Shown here: in pieces, positions 7,415 through 15,798 of the stretch
How positions within the stretch are numbered: position 1 is the first letter of the stretch
How the letters are laid out: the number at the start of each line of letters is the position of its first letter
Assembly (NCBI GenBank): GCA_002435715.1
Contig: DISD01000080.1
Coordinates: forward strand, 1-44,030
Reading direction: 5' to 3'
Origin: Rhodospirillaceae bacterium UBA6219
Lineage (GTDB): Bacteria > Pseudomonadota > Alphaproteobacteria > Rhodospirillales > Magnetospirillaceae
Length of the DNA stretch: 44,030 nucleotides
Position numbers and translations under genes: made by a program
The notes under the pieces: generated by a model
The model's input: only the letters and a program-made list of their open reading frames with translations
Told to the model about the DNA's origin: nothing
Databases searched by the model: none

Positions 7415-10400
7415 ATGAAATCCCTCCGCCATAGTGCCGCCCTGGCCGCCGCTTTGCTGGTTTTGTCCCCTCTCGCCGGCATTGCCGCCGACGTGTCCGC
7501 CCCCGCCCCGGCGGCCAAGGTTTCGCCCCAGGTGAAAAGCCAAGCCGACAAGCTGGTGGCCCAGGCCAAGAAGGCTTTGGCCGCCGGTGACGCGGCCGCC
7601 GCCTATCAGGGCTATGCCAAGGCCCATGGATTACTGCCCCAGGACCGCAACATCGTCCACAACGCCGCGTCTTTGGCTTTGGCGCTGAACCAGCCCGACC
7701 AGGCGCTGCCACTGTTCAAGGACGCCCTGACCCTGGCGGTCAAAGCCAAGTCGGCAGAGGACGCGGCGCTTTATGCCGGTGAAATCACCAAGCTGGTGGA
7801 AGCCCCGCCGGCCTGGGTGGCGGAAAAGGTCCAGGCGGCCTCGGCCGTCGCCGCTGAGAAGGCCCGCATCGTCGGCATCTGGCAACGCACCCGTCAGGCG
7901 GCGGGCGCCGCCGCCCAGGCCGGCGACCTGGCCAATGCCGAAAGCCGCGCCCGTCAGGCGCTATCCACCGCCAAGGACAACCTGGGCGACAGCCATATGG
8001 CGTCCTTGGCCAGCGGCGGCGATTTGGGCCGCATCCTGGACATGGCCGGCAAGAGTGACGAAGCCGAAGCCGTGCTGCGCCAGACCGCCGAAAGCGCCGC
8101 CAAGATTCTGGGCGCCGGCCATCCCGAGACGCTGGCCCTGAACGCGGCCCTGTCCGACCATTTCTCGGCCCTGACCAAGTACGAAAAGGCGGCCGAAATC
8201 GCCCAAAGCGGGGCGGAAGCCGCCAAGACCGCCTTTGGCGCCGGCCATCCCAGCACCCTGGCCGCCGAACTGGCGGTCGCCATCCCGTTGTTGAATGCCG
8301 GCAAGCACGATCAGGCCCTGGCCTTGACCCGCGACATCTGCGCCGGGATGGAAGCCGTCTACGGCGCTGATCACCCCACCACCGCCAAATGCCTGTCCCG
8401 TCAAGCCGCCGCCGCCATGGGGGCCGGGGATTTGGATGTCGCGCTTCAGGCGGCGACGCAGGCGGTCACCGTGCTGCGCGTCACCAACCCGCCGGGTGAA
8501 GCCACCAATTTGGACGCCCGTCTGGAACTGGCCCGCGTGGTGGCGAAAAAGGGCGATGCCGCCCAGGCCCGCGCCCTGTTGGAAGGCGTCGCCAGCGAAG
8601 CCGCCGCCGCCGGCGACCAATCCCGCGTCATCGCCGCCAAGACCGATCTGGCCGACGTGTTGGTGACCATCGGCGAATATGCCGGGGCCGAAGCCACCAT
8701 CCGCGAAGTGGTCGATGCCAACACCAAGGCCTTTGGCCCCGACCACCCGGCCACCGTGTCCGCCCTGTCCAGCTTGGGCAGCGTCCTGCGCCAGGAAGGC
8801 GATCTGCGTGGGGGGGAAAACGCCTTCAAGGACGCCTATGACCGCTTCACCAAGGTCTTGGGCACCGAACACCAATTTTCCATCATCGCCGCCAACAATC
8901 TGGGTGAAATCCTGGAAAAGGCCGGTCTGTACGACCGTGCCGAGCCCTATTTGCGTCAGGCCCTGATCTCGGAACGCAAGCTTTACGGCGACGACCATCC
9001 CAACACCGTCATCGGCATGAACAACCTGGCCCTGCTGCATGAAAGCCAGGGCGAGTTCGACAAGGCCGAGGCGCTTTATAAATCGGCCCTGGCGGTCCAC
9101 ACCCGCCGTCTGGGGGCCAAGCATCCCAACACCATCGCTTTCGCCAACAATCTGGCTTACCTGCACATGCTGCAGGGCAATTACGAACAGGCGACGGCCG
9201 AGTTCACCACTGTGGTCGACGCCTGGACCCAGTTGAACGGCCCCACCCACATCGACACCATGAAGGCGCGCAACAATCTGGGGCGCGCCCTGGTGGGCCA
9301 GGGCAAGCTGGCCGAGGCCGAGCCGATCCTGGCCAAAGCCCTGGAAGACCGCCGCCGCACCTTGGGCGAAAAGCACCTGGACACCCTGCGTTCCATGCAC
9401 GACATCGGCGCGCTGTGGCGCAAGCAGGGCAAGCTGGGCGAAGCCGAGGGCATGCTGCAAAAGACCCTGGCCGCCGACGATTCCATTCTCGGCAAGGTCC
9501 ATCCCTATACCTTCGAAACGCTGAATTCGCTGGCCGCCACCCTGGAAGACAAGGGTGACATGGCCGGTGCTCTGAAGATCCGGCACGAGACCTTCCTGCG
9601 CCGCAACGACTTCCTCAACACCATGTTGTACGTGACCGGCGAGAACGCCCGCGAAGGCTATATCCGCCTGCACAACCCGGAACTCTATGCCTATATGGAC
9701 CTGCTGGTCCGCCAAGGCGGTCCCGAAGCCGGCCGGTCGCTGATCGAGATCAGCCTGCTGCGCAAGGGATTGCTGCTGAAGGTCGCCTCGGAAATCATGC
9801 AGGCCAACCGCCTGTCGGGAAATCCCGAACTGACCAAGCTGACCCAGGAACTGGAAGAGACCCGCAAAAAGCTGGGGGCGCTGACCCTGTCCGGCCCGAC
9901 GCCGGAAACCGGCGAACGCCACGCCGAGATCCTGGTTTCCTTACGTGACCGCATCGACATCCTGCAGGGCCAGATCGGCCGCGCCAGCGCCCGTTTCCTG
10001 CAGACCACCGACAAGATCGGCGTCGACCAGCTGGTCACCGCCCTGCCCGACAAGGCGGTGTTGGTCGATTACCTGCAATATGGCATCGACGGCCAACAAA
10101 AGCTGGTGGCCGCCACCTTGAAGAAACAGAACGGCAAGGCGGTGTTCGGCCTGGTCCCCTATGCCGATTCCAAGCTGGTTTCCGATTCCGTCCAGAAATA
10201 CCGCAAGGACATCCAGGACGAAGAAATCGACTTCGACGAATTGCTGGAAAGCGGCCAGTCCAGCTATGACCTGATCTGGAAGCCCATCGCCAAGACCGTC
10301 GGCGACGCCCCGGTGGCCTATGTCATTCCCGACGGCATATTGAACATCATGCCCTTCGCCGCCTTGGTGGAAGGGGACGGCAAGTACCTGATCGAAGGAC

Positions 10401-11281
10401 TGGACCTGCACATCTTCACCTCGTCGCGCAATCTGTTGCCGTCGCGGCTGAAGGCGGCCAAGGGCGGCTATATGATCAATGCCGGCCCCGATTACGAAAC
10501 CGACGCGGTGACCGGCAAGGAAAAGCTGGAATCGGTGCGCGGCAAATCCCGCTCCGCCGGTCTGTCCGAAGGGCTGCGCGGCATGTCGTCGGGTATGCGC
10601 GGCCTGCGTTTCGACCCGCTGCCCGGCGCCGAACGCGAAGGCCAGCTGATCCAAAAGACGGTGGATGGCGAAGGCAAGGACAGCGTCATCTATTCCAAGG
10701 GTGCCGCCCAGGAAGAGGTGCTGCGTCAGTTGAAGCAGCCCCCCGAAGTGCTGCACATCGCCACCCACGGCTTTTTCCTGAAGGCCGACGACACGCTGCG
10801 CAAGCGTCTGCTGAAATTGCAGCGCGGCGGTGACATCCAGATCCCGCCGCCGGGCGACAACCCGTTGCTGCGCGCCGGTCTGGCCTTTGCCGGCATCAAC
10901 GCCAACGCCCCGGTCCTGGGCGAAATCGACACCGACAATGACGGTGTGCTGACGGCGCTGGAAGTGTTGGACCTCAATCTGGCCGGCACCCAATTGGCCA
11001 TCCTGTCGGCTTGCGAAACCGGTTTGGGTGAAATCCACGAAGGCGAGGGCGTCTATGGTTTGCGTCGCGCCTTCCAGGAAGCGGGCGTCGCCTCGGTGGT
11101 GTCGTCGCTGTGGGAAGTCAGCGACGCCGGCACCCAGGCATTGATGAGTGCCCTTTATTCTCGTCTGATGAAGGGCCAGCCCCCGCATCTGGCACTGCGT
11201 GAAGCGCAGTTGGAAATGCTGCACAACGGCAAGTGGAGCGCCCCTTACATCTGGTCCGCGTTCTTCATGGTGGACGGTTGA
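7415..11281 (+). CDS. Secreted TPR-CHAT (caspase-like) protein
   Basis: This 1288-residue protein starts at ATG 7415, which has AAGGGAG upstream and a clear signal peptide (MKSLRHSAALAAALLVLSPL, cleavage near GIAAD); the frame runs open further up only through the hairpin. A long array of kinesin-light-chain-type TPR repeats (about 40-730; recurring motifs such as NNLGEILEKAG, MNNLALLHESQG and NNLGRALVGQG) is followed by a linker and a C-terminal CHAT domain (about 890-1285). The CHAT catalytic dyad is intact: His1118 in HIATHGFF and Cys1200 in LSACETGLG. CHAT domains are clan CD peptidases related to caspases and separase. The export signal suggests a periplasmic or surface protease. Its substrate is unknown; the flanking cyclase and cNMP/hemerythrin protein suggest a signalling role. 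Confidence 0.9.
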   Translation: MKSLRHSAALAAALLVLSPLAGIAADVSAPAPAAKVSPQVKSQADKLVAQAKKALAAGDAAAAYQGYAKAHGLLPQDRNIVHNAASLALALNQPDQALPLFKDALTLAVKAKSAEDAALYAGEITKLVEAPPAWVAEKVQAASAVAAEKARIVGIWQRTRQAAGAAAQAGDLANAESRARQALSTAKDNLGDSHMASLASGGDLGRILDMAGKSDEAEAVLRQTAESAAKILGAGHPETLALNAALSDHFSALTKYEKAAEIAQSGAEAAKTAFGAGHPSTLAAELAVAIPLLNAGKHDQALALTRDICAGMEAVYGADHPTTAKCLSRQAAAAMGAGDLDVALQAATQAVTVLRVTNPPGEATNLDARLELARVVAKKGDAAQARALLEGVASEAAAAGDQSRVIAAKTDLADVLVTIGEYAGAEATIREVVDANTKAFGPDHPATVSALSSLGSVLRQEGDLRGGENAFKDAYDRFTKVLGTEHQFSIIAANNLGEILEKAGLYDRAEPYLRQALISERKLYGDDHPNTVIGMNNLALLHESQGEFDKAEALYKSALAVHTRRLGAKHPNTIAFANNLAYLHMLQGNYEQATAEFTTVVDAWTQLNGPTHIDTMKARNNLGRALVGQGKLAEAEPILAKALEDRRRTLGEKHLDTLRSMHDIGALWRKQGKLGEAEGMLQKTLAADDSILGKVHPYTFETLNSLAATLEDKGDMAGALKIRHETFLRRNDFLNTMLYVTGENAREGYIRLHNPELYAYMDLLVRQGGPEAGRSLIEISLLRKGLLLKVASEIMQANRLSGNPELTKLTQELEETRKKLGALTLSGPTPETGERHAEILVSLRDRIDILQGQIGRASARFLQTTDKIGVDQLVTALPDKAVLVDYLQYGIDGQQKLVAATLKKQNGKAVFGLVPYADSKLVSDSVQKYRKDIQDEEIDFDELLESGQSSYDLIWKPIAKTVGDAPVAYVIPDGILNIMPFAALVEGDGKYLIEGLDLHIFTSSRNLLPSRLKAAKGGYMINAGPDYETDAVTGKEKLESVRGKSRSAGLSEGLRGMSSGMRGLRFDPLPGAEREGQLIQKTVDGEGKDSVIYSKGAAQEEVLRQLKQPPEVLHIATHGFFLKADDTLRKRLLKLQRGGDIQIPPPGDNPLLRAGLAFAGINANAPVLGEIDTDNDGVLTALEVLDLNLAGTQLAILSACETGLGEIHEGEGVYGLRRAFQEAGVASVVSSLWEVSDAGTQALMSALYSRLMKGQPPHLALREAQLEMLHNGKWSAPYIWSAFFMVDG

Positions 11282-11289
11282 AATTGTCG

Positions 11290-11313
11290 CGTGGGACGCC
11301 ATCGCGTCCCACG
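11290..11313 (+). other. Hairpin between the CHAT gene and the MBL/cNMP/hemerythrin gene
   Basis: A perfect 10-base-pair stem (CGTGGGACGC with GCGTCCCACG) and a four-base loop begin 8 bases after the CHAT stop. No T-run follows, so it is a weak terminator at best. It may be an mRNA 3' stabiliser or a processing point between two co-transcribed genes. Confidence 0.6.
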
Positions 11314-11346
11314 TGATAACGTCACGATGGGGAGAAGGGGATCAAG

Positions 11347-13962
11347 ATGGCGCGTTTGTTCAAGATCGAAGTGATCCCGGGCATGTCCTGGATCCATGTG
11401 CCCGACGCCGATGTGCGGGTGCTGTGCGGTTGTCCGCCCGACAGCGTCAAGCATTTGATGCGTCGCGGCCTGATCCGTCCGCTGGAAATCGACGGCGTGC
11501 GTTGCGAGACCGGCCCCAACGCCATCTTGCTGTCCGACGTCATGGTACAAAACGGCACCTTTTGCAATCTGGCGGAATTCCCGGTCCTGCAGATGTTCTA
11601 TCGCCAGGGCTTGCTGCTGCCCGGACACCCCAACAACAACGGTTCCAAGCCCATCCTGATCGGCCGTCGTGACCAGGTAGCGGCGCAGATGCAGTACATC
11701 TATCGCGGCAATTACGGCCTGATTTCCGAACAGGAAATGGTCGAAGCCGGGGTGCCGCCGGATCAGGCCCACGACATGATGCGCCTGAAACTGCGCTTCG
11801 CCTTTGGCCAGATCCGTCACCCCAGCGACCTTCTGGACGGCCGCGCCCTGGACGACCACGAAGTCGAGATCAAGGCCGGCGTCACCGTGCGCCGCACCGG
11901 CATGAACCGTTTCCAGTTCAGCTATCAGGGCGACAGCGTCGCCATCGACCTGAACCTGCCGGCGTTCCAGACCCACGAATGTCCCTTTCCCTTGGGCCAT
12001 TACCAGTTCCGTCGCGATTATTTCGCCGTGGTCCATTCCGGCGAAGGCGACGGCTGGGACGTGCGGCGCCCCAGCATGGGATCCATCGTGGTGTTCCAGG
12101 GCCGCATCTATCTGGTCGATGCCGGCCCCAATCTGCAGCATACGCTGACCGCGCTGGGCATCGGCGTCAACGAAATCGAAGGCATCTTCCAGACCCACTG
12201 CCATGACGACCATTTCGCCGGTTTGACCACCCTGATGCAGGCCGACCGCCGCATCAGCTTTTTCGCCGTGCCCATGGTGCGCGCCACGGTAGCCAAGAAG
12301 CTGGCGGCGCTGCTGGCCATCGAGGAAGAAGACTTCAACGATTACTTCAATGTCCGCGACCTGGCCATGGACCAGTGGAACGACGTGGACGGCTTGGACG
12401 TGAAGCCCATCTTCTCGCCCCATCCGGTGGAAACCACCGTGTTCCACTTCCGCGCCATGGCCGCCGGCGGCTGGAAGACCTATGCCCATCTGGCCGACGT
12501 GGTGGGATTGGGCGTCCTTGAAGGCATGGTCACCGACGATGCCACCAAGAACGGCCTGTCGCGCGACTGGTACCAGCAGATCGCGGTGGATTACCTGGAA
12601 CCCGCCGACGTCAAGAAGGTGGATATCGGTGCCGGCATGATCCATGGCTATGCCCAGGATTTCCGCGAAGATTCTTCCGGCAAGATGATCCTGGCCCATA
12701 CCGCCAACCCGCTGACGCAAGAGCAGAAGAAAATCGGCTCGGGGGCCAGTTTCGGCACCGTCGACGTGCTGATCACCGGCCATCGCGACTTCCTCAGCCG
12801 CTCGGCCTTCCACATGATGGCGGAATACTTCCCCAAGGTGTCGGGCGACCATCTGGGCACGGTGCTGAACGGCCCCATCACCACCTTCAACCCGGAAACC
12901 ATCCTGTACAAGGCCGGGCAGCCCCATCCCAGCATCTATCTGTTGCTGACCGGCCAGGTGGAGATGCTGGACGAAGACACCGATTTCCGGGCCGTGCTGT
13001 CGGCCGGCGCCCTGCTGGGGGAACTGACCGGCCTGCACGCCCTGCCGCCCACCGAGACCTGCCGGGCCGTCAGTTTCGTCCAGGTGCTGGAAATCCCCGC
13101 CGACGTCTACACCGCCTTCGTCGTCCGCCACGAATTGTTCCGCGACATTTCGCGCCTGCTGGAAGGCCGCGAATTCCTGTCACGCACCCGTTTGCTGGGC
13201 GACGTGGTGTCCACCGGCACCTTGAACACCATCGCCAAGGACATGCGGCTGATCAACCTGGGCGACGACAGCCTGGTGAGCGGCCACGAACACAAGGTCG
13301 GCGTGGTGGCGTCGGGCCAGGTGCTGCGCATGTTGGGCGACGTGGTGCTGGAAACCTTGGGACCGGGGGATTTCTTCGGCGAGGAAAGCGCCGTCTTCGA
13401 CGCGCCCAGCATCGCCACCTTGCGCACCTATGGCCCGGCCGAGATTTATCTGATTTCGTCGCGATTGTTGGGCGCCATCCCCAACGTCCGCTGGAAGTTG
13501 TTCGAATCCTTCGAACGGCGGACCCGGCTGGAATCGGCCATCGGCATCGCCGGACGGCCGCTCTTGACCTGGCAGCCGGAATACAGCGTCAACGTCCAGC
13601 GTATCGACACCCAGCACAAACGGCTGTTCGCCACCGCCAACCGCCTGTTGGACGCCGTCGAAGGCCAGCAAGGCAGCGCCGACATCGCCGCCGCCCTGGA
13701 TTTGATGATCGACTACGCCAAGTTCCACTTCAACGAAGAGGAAACCCTGTTGCGGCGTTACGGCTATGTGCATGCCGACGACCATCAGGCCCGCCACCGT
13801 ACCTTGATCACGCAAGCCCAGGAACTGGAACGCAAACTGGTCGACGACCAAGGGATCACGCCGCTGGAATTGCTGGACTTCCTGCATGACTGGATCGTCC
13901 AGCACATCCTGATCGAAGATCGTCGCTATGCCGATGTGCTGAACAGTCATGGGGTCTATTGA
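11347..13962 (+). CDS. Metallo-beta-lactamase fold / two cNMP-binding / hemerythrin fusion protein
   Basis: This 871-residue cytosolic protein has an N-terminal region of unclear family (1-220). A metallo-beta-lactamase fold comes next (about 225-500) with the metal motif TH284CH286DD288H289 and later conserved His and Asp residues. Two cyclic-nucleotide-binding-like domains follow (about 515-610, with LLGELTG; and about 625-725, with GDFFGEESAVF). A C-terminal bacteriohemerythrin carries His757, His794 and Glu798 of HFNEEE, and a terminal HILIEDRRY. The start at 11347 has GGGGAGAAGGGG upstream. Hemerythrins bind O2 at a di-iron site; related MBL folds hydrolyse phosphodiesters or reduce O2/NO. 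I infer a receptor or enzyme that integrates cyclic nucleotide and oxygen, supplied by the cyclase upstream. The reaction is unknown. Confidence 0.85.
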   Translation: MARLFKIEVIPGMSWIHVPDADVRVLCGCPPDSVKHLMRRGLIRPLEIDGVRCETGPNAILLSDVMVQNGTFCNLAEFPVLQMFYRQGLLLPGHPNNNGSKPILIGRRDQVAAQMQYIYRGNYGLISEQEMVEAGVPPDQAHDMMRLKLRFAFGQIRHPSDLLDGRALDDHEVEIKAGVTVRRTGMNRFQFSYQGDSVAIDLNLPAFQTHECPFPLGHYQFRRDYFAVVHSGEGDGWDVRRPSMGSIVVFQGRIYLVDAGPNLQHTLTALGIGVNEIEGIFQTHCHDDHFAGLTTLMQADRRISFFAVPMVRATVAKKLAALLAIEEEDFNDYFNVRDLAMDQWNDVDGLDVKPIFSPHPVETTVFHFRAMAAGGWKTYAHLADVVGLGVLEGMVTDDATKNGLSRDWYQQIAVDYLEPADVKKVDIGAGMIHGYAQDFREDSSGKMILAHTANPLTQEQKKIGSGASFGTVDVLITGHRDFLSRSAFHMMAEYFPKVSGDHLGTVLNGPITTFNPETILYKAGQPHPSIYLLLTGQVEMLDEDTDFRAVLSAGALLGELTGLHALPPTETCRAVSFVQVLEIPADVYTAFVVRHELFRDISRLLEGREFLSRTRLLGDVVSTGTLNTIAKDMRLINLGDDSLVSGHEHKVGVVASGQVLRMLGDVVLETLGPGDFFGEESAVFDAPSIATLRTYGPAEIYLISSRLLGAIPNVRWKLFESFERRTRLESAIGIAGRPLLTWQPEYSVNVQRIDTQHKRLFATANRLLDAVEGQQGSADIAAALDLMIDYAKFHFNEEETLLRRYGYVHADDHQARHRTLITQAQELERKLVDDQGITPLELLDFLHDWIVQHILIEDRRYADVLNSHGVY

Positions 13963-14014
13963 GCCTGAACGCACCTGCGGTTAAGCTGGAGGCTCAGGTT
14001 CCAGGACCCAGGCC

Positions 14015-14563
14015 GTGACCACAGATCTTGTCTATCTTTCCGCCGCGTCATCGTTCAGTCAGGAAGTCTTCCGTCTGATCCGTCCGCATATCCCGCGGGA
14101 TCGCTGGCCGGCCAATGCCTTGCCGGTCACCTTCACCGCCGATTCCAGCGGGTTGTTCCTGCTGGCCAATTTCGACGATGACGGCTTACCCATCGCGTCG
14201 CGCAAGGTCGCCATACAGGTGATCGCCCATGCCGGTGTCGACCTGGTGGTCAAGTCGCCCTTTGCCAGGCTGGCGGCGGCGACCATGCGGGCCAAAAGGT
14301 GGCGCGACGCCTTCTTGTTCCTGGCGGTGCCGTTGCTGTTCGCCATCCCCTTGCTCGGCGCCCTGGCCGGCCAATTGATGATCCCGACCGCCGGCTTGTT
14401 CGTCGCCGATCTTCTGGCCCTGATCATGGCCCAGTTGCAGGTCAGCCATCGCCGCGCCGCCCTGGCCGACGCCCGCTGCGTCGCCGACATCCCGGTGCCC
14501 GGGCTGCGCATCAACGCATCGTTGAAAGGTCCGGTGCCCCTGGACCCCGAAAAGCTGGATTAA
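14015..14563 (+). CDS. Small two-helix membrane protein of unknown function
   Basis: I do not recognise this 182-residue protein. It begins with GTG at 14015, with AGGA eight bases upstream, 52 bases after the hemerythrin-fusion gene, so it is probably the last gene of that transcript. The first 95 residues look soluble. Two adjacent hydrophobic helices span about 98-118 and 120-140, separated by a short turn, and a basic patch (SHRRAALADARC) follows. The C-terminal tail is rich in proline. Reading-frame composition resembles that of the neighbours, so it is likely a real gene. It could anchor a complex of the preceding cyclase/cNMP proteins, but only position supports this. Confidence 0.7.
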   Translation: MTTDLVYLSAASSFSQEVFRLIRPHIPRDRWPANALPVTFTADSSGLFLLANFDDDGLPIASRKVAIQVIAHAGVDLVVKSPFARLAAATMRAKRWRDAFLFLAVPLLFAIPLLGALAGQLMIPTAGLFVADLLALIMAQLQVSHRRAALADARCVADIPVPGLRINASLKGPVPLDPEKLD

Positions 14564-14616
14564 CGGTTCGTCTGTACGGCCCCGGCCGGGCCAGCTCCAA
14601 TGCCGCACGGGCTGAA

Positions 14617-14632
14617 GGGGCCTTTAGGCCCC
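14617..14632. terminator. Short GC hairpin at a convergent gene junction
   Basis: GGGGCC-TTTA-GGCCCC forms a six-base-pair stem that overlaps the stop codon of the channel gene and lies 54 bases beyond the stop of the small membrane protein. There is no T-run on either side, so a terminator role for the convergent transcripts is only possible. Confidence 0.3.
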
Positions 14633-15610
14633 ATCCGCCCGATGCAGCATGCCGCCGCAATGGGGGCAGTGCTCGGGGTGCTTGACCGCATGTTCCAAGA
14701 TGGCCGCCGCCTGTTCCTCGGACAGGCCCAATTGCAGACGTACGTCGTCAAGCTGACGGCGTTCGCGCCGGGTGATGTTGCCGTCTTCCAAGGCCCGTTC
14801 CACCGCTTCGCGGTATTCCTGCCGCCGCTGACGCATCTGTTCGGAAAAGCCCGAGGCCAGCACACCGGCGGGAAGGGCGATCATGCCCACCCCCAAGATA
14901 GCGGTCAGCCCCCCCAGCATGCGCCCCAAAGGCGTGATCGGCACCATGTCGCCATAGCCCAAGGTGGTCAGCGTCACCACCGACCACCACATGGCGGTGG
15001 GGATGTCTGAAAACACGTGGGGCTGGGCGTGATGCTCGAACAGGTACATCAGGCTGGAGGTGAAGATCAGCACCACCAGCATGACGAACAGCACCGCGCC
15101 GATGGCGCGGGTTTCCTGGCGCGCCACCGACACCATGACGTTGATGGCCATGGAATAGCGCCCCAGCTTGAACACCCGCAGGATTCTGAGCACCCGGATG
15201 GCGCGCAGATCCAGTTCCACGAAAATGCCCAAATAGAAAGGCGCCACCGCCAGCAAGTCGATCAGCGCCATGGGCGAAACCATCCAGCGCAACCGCCCGT
15301 AAACCGGATGATGGAAACGCTTGTCGGTCAGTTCCACCGCCGTCCACAGACGCAGCAGATATTCGATGCTGAACACGGCGACCGAAAACAGGTCGAAAGC
15401 GTGGAAAACAGGACCATGGGCGATGGACAGATGTTCGATGGATTCCAGCACCACCGCCAGCACGTTGACGGCGATCATCACGATCAGGAACCAGTCCACC
15501 GCCTTGACCCAGGGGTCGGTGTGTCCCTCGCCGCCCAGCATATGATAGATGGTCCGCCGCAGGGTCCGACGGTGAGAATGGGCTTTGTGCGTGGCGGGGC
15601 TGGCGTTCAC
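14624..15610 (-). CDS. Voltage-gated potassium channel-like protein with C-terminal CxxC tail
   Basis: I prefer a GTG start at 15610 (AGGAAAAG six bases upstream), giving 328 residues. The frame extends to an ATG at 15691, but that extension has no ribosome-binding site and uses codons that are rare here. Four helices form a voltage-sensor-like domain with an S4 arginine ladder (RAIRVLRILRVFKLGR). A pore domain follows with the K+ selectivity filter TLTTLGYGD. After S6, a charged helix (EYREAVERALEDGNITRRER) leads to an unusual end, HPEHCPHCGGMLH, a possible metal-binding knuckle. No cNMP-binding domain is present. It would pass K+ across the inner membrane; gating and ion preference are inferred. 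It is divergent from cobA. Confidence 0.85.
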   Translation of the reverse strand: MNASPATHKAHSHRRTLRRTIYHMLGGEGHTDPWVKAVDWFLIVMIAVNVLAVVLESIEHLSIAHGPVFHAFDLFSVAVFSIEYLLRLWTAVELTDKRFHHPVYGRLRWMVSPMALIDLLAVAPFYLGIFVELDLRAIRVLRILRVFKLGRYSMAINVMVSVARQETRAIGAVLFVMLVVLIFTSSLMYLFEHHAQPHVFSDIPTAMWWSVVTLTTLGYGDMVPITPLGRMLGGLTAILGVGMIALPAGVLASGFSEQMRQRRQEYREAVERALEDGNITRRERRQLDDVRLQLGLSEEQAAAILEHAVKHPEHCPHCGGMLHRADGA

Positions 15611-15798
15611 GGCCGACTTTTCCTGGGAAAAGACAAGTGGTGGGGCGAAGGTAGCTTTTCGTTCTATGTCTCGCAATGGCGGATGAAACATGCCAATTTT
15701 GCTGAAGTCGTGATTTTGCTGGCAGCCCGAAGACGATGACCGCTACATTAGATCAACATAATAAACATAATTGTGAACAGGGCGGACAGGAGACCAAG
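15611..15798. other. Divergent promoter region between the channel gene and cobA
   Basis: This gap should hold the start signals of both genes. An AT-rich stretch at about 15744-15776 contains two copies of AACATAAT nine bases apart (15755-15762 and 15764-15771), shortly before the AGGAG site of cobA. I could not assign a specific regulator; it lacks a clean FNR or MerR dyad. Confidence 0.35.

Noticed and set aside
7600..9600. Internal repeats in the CHAT gene
   Set aside because: They follow the roughly 42-residue TPR period and are protein repeats, not a CRISPR or DNA repeat array.
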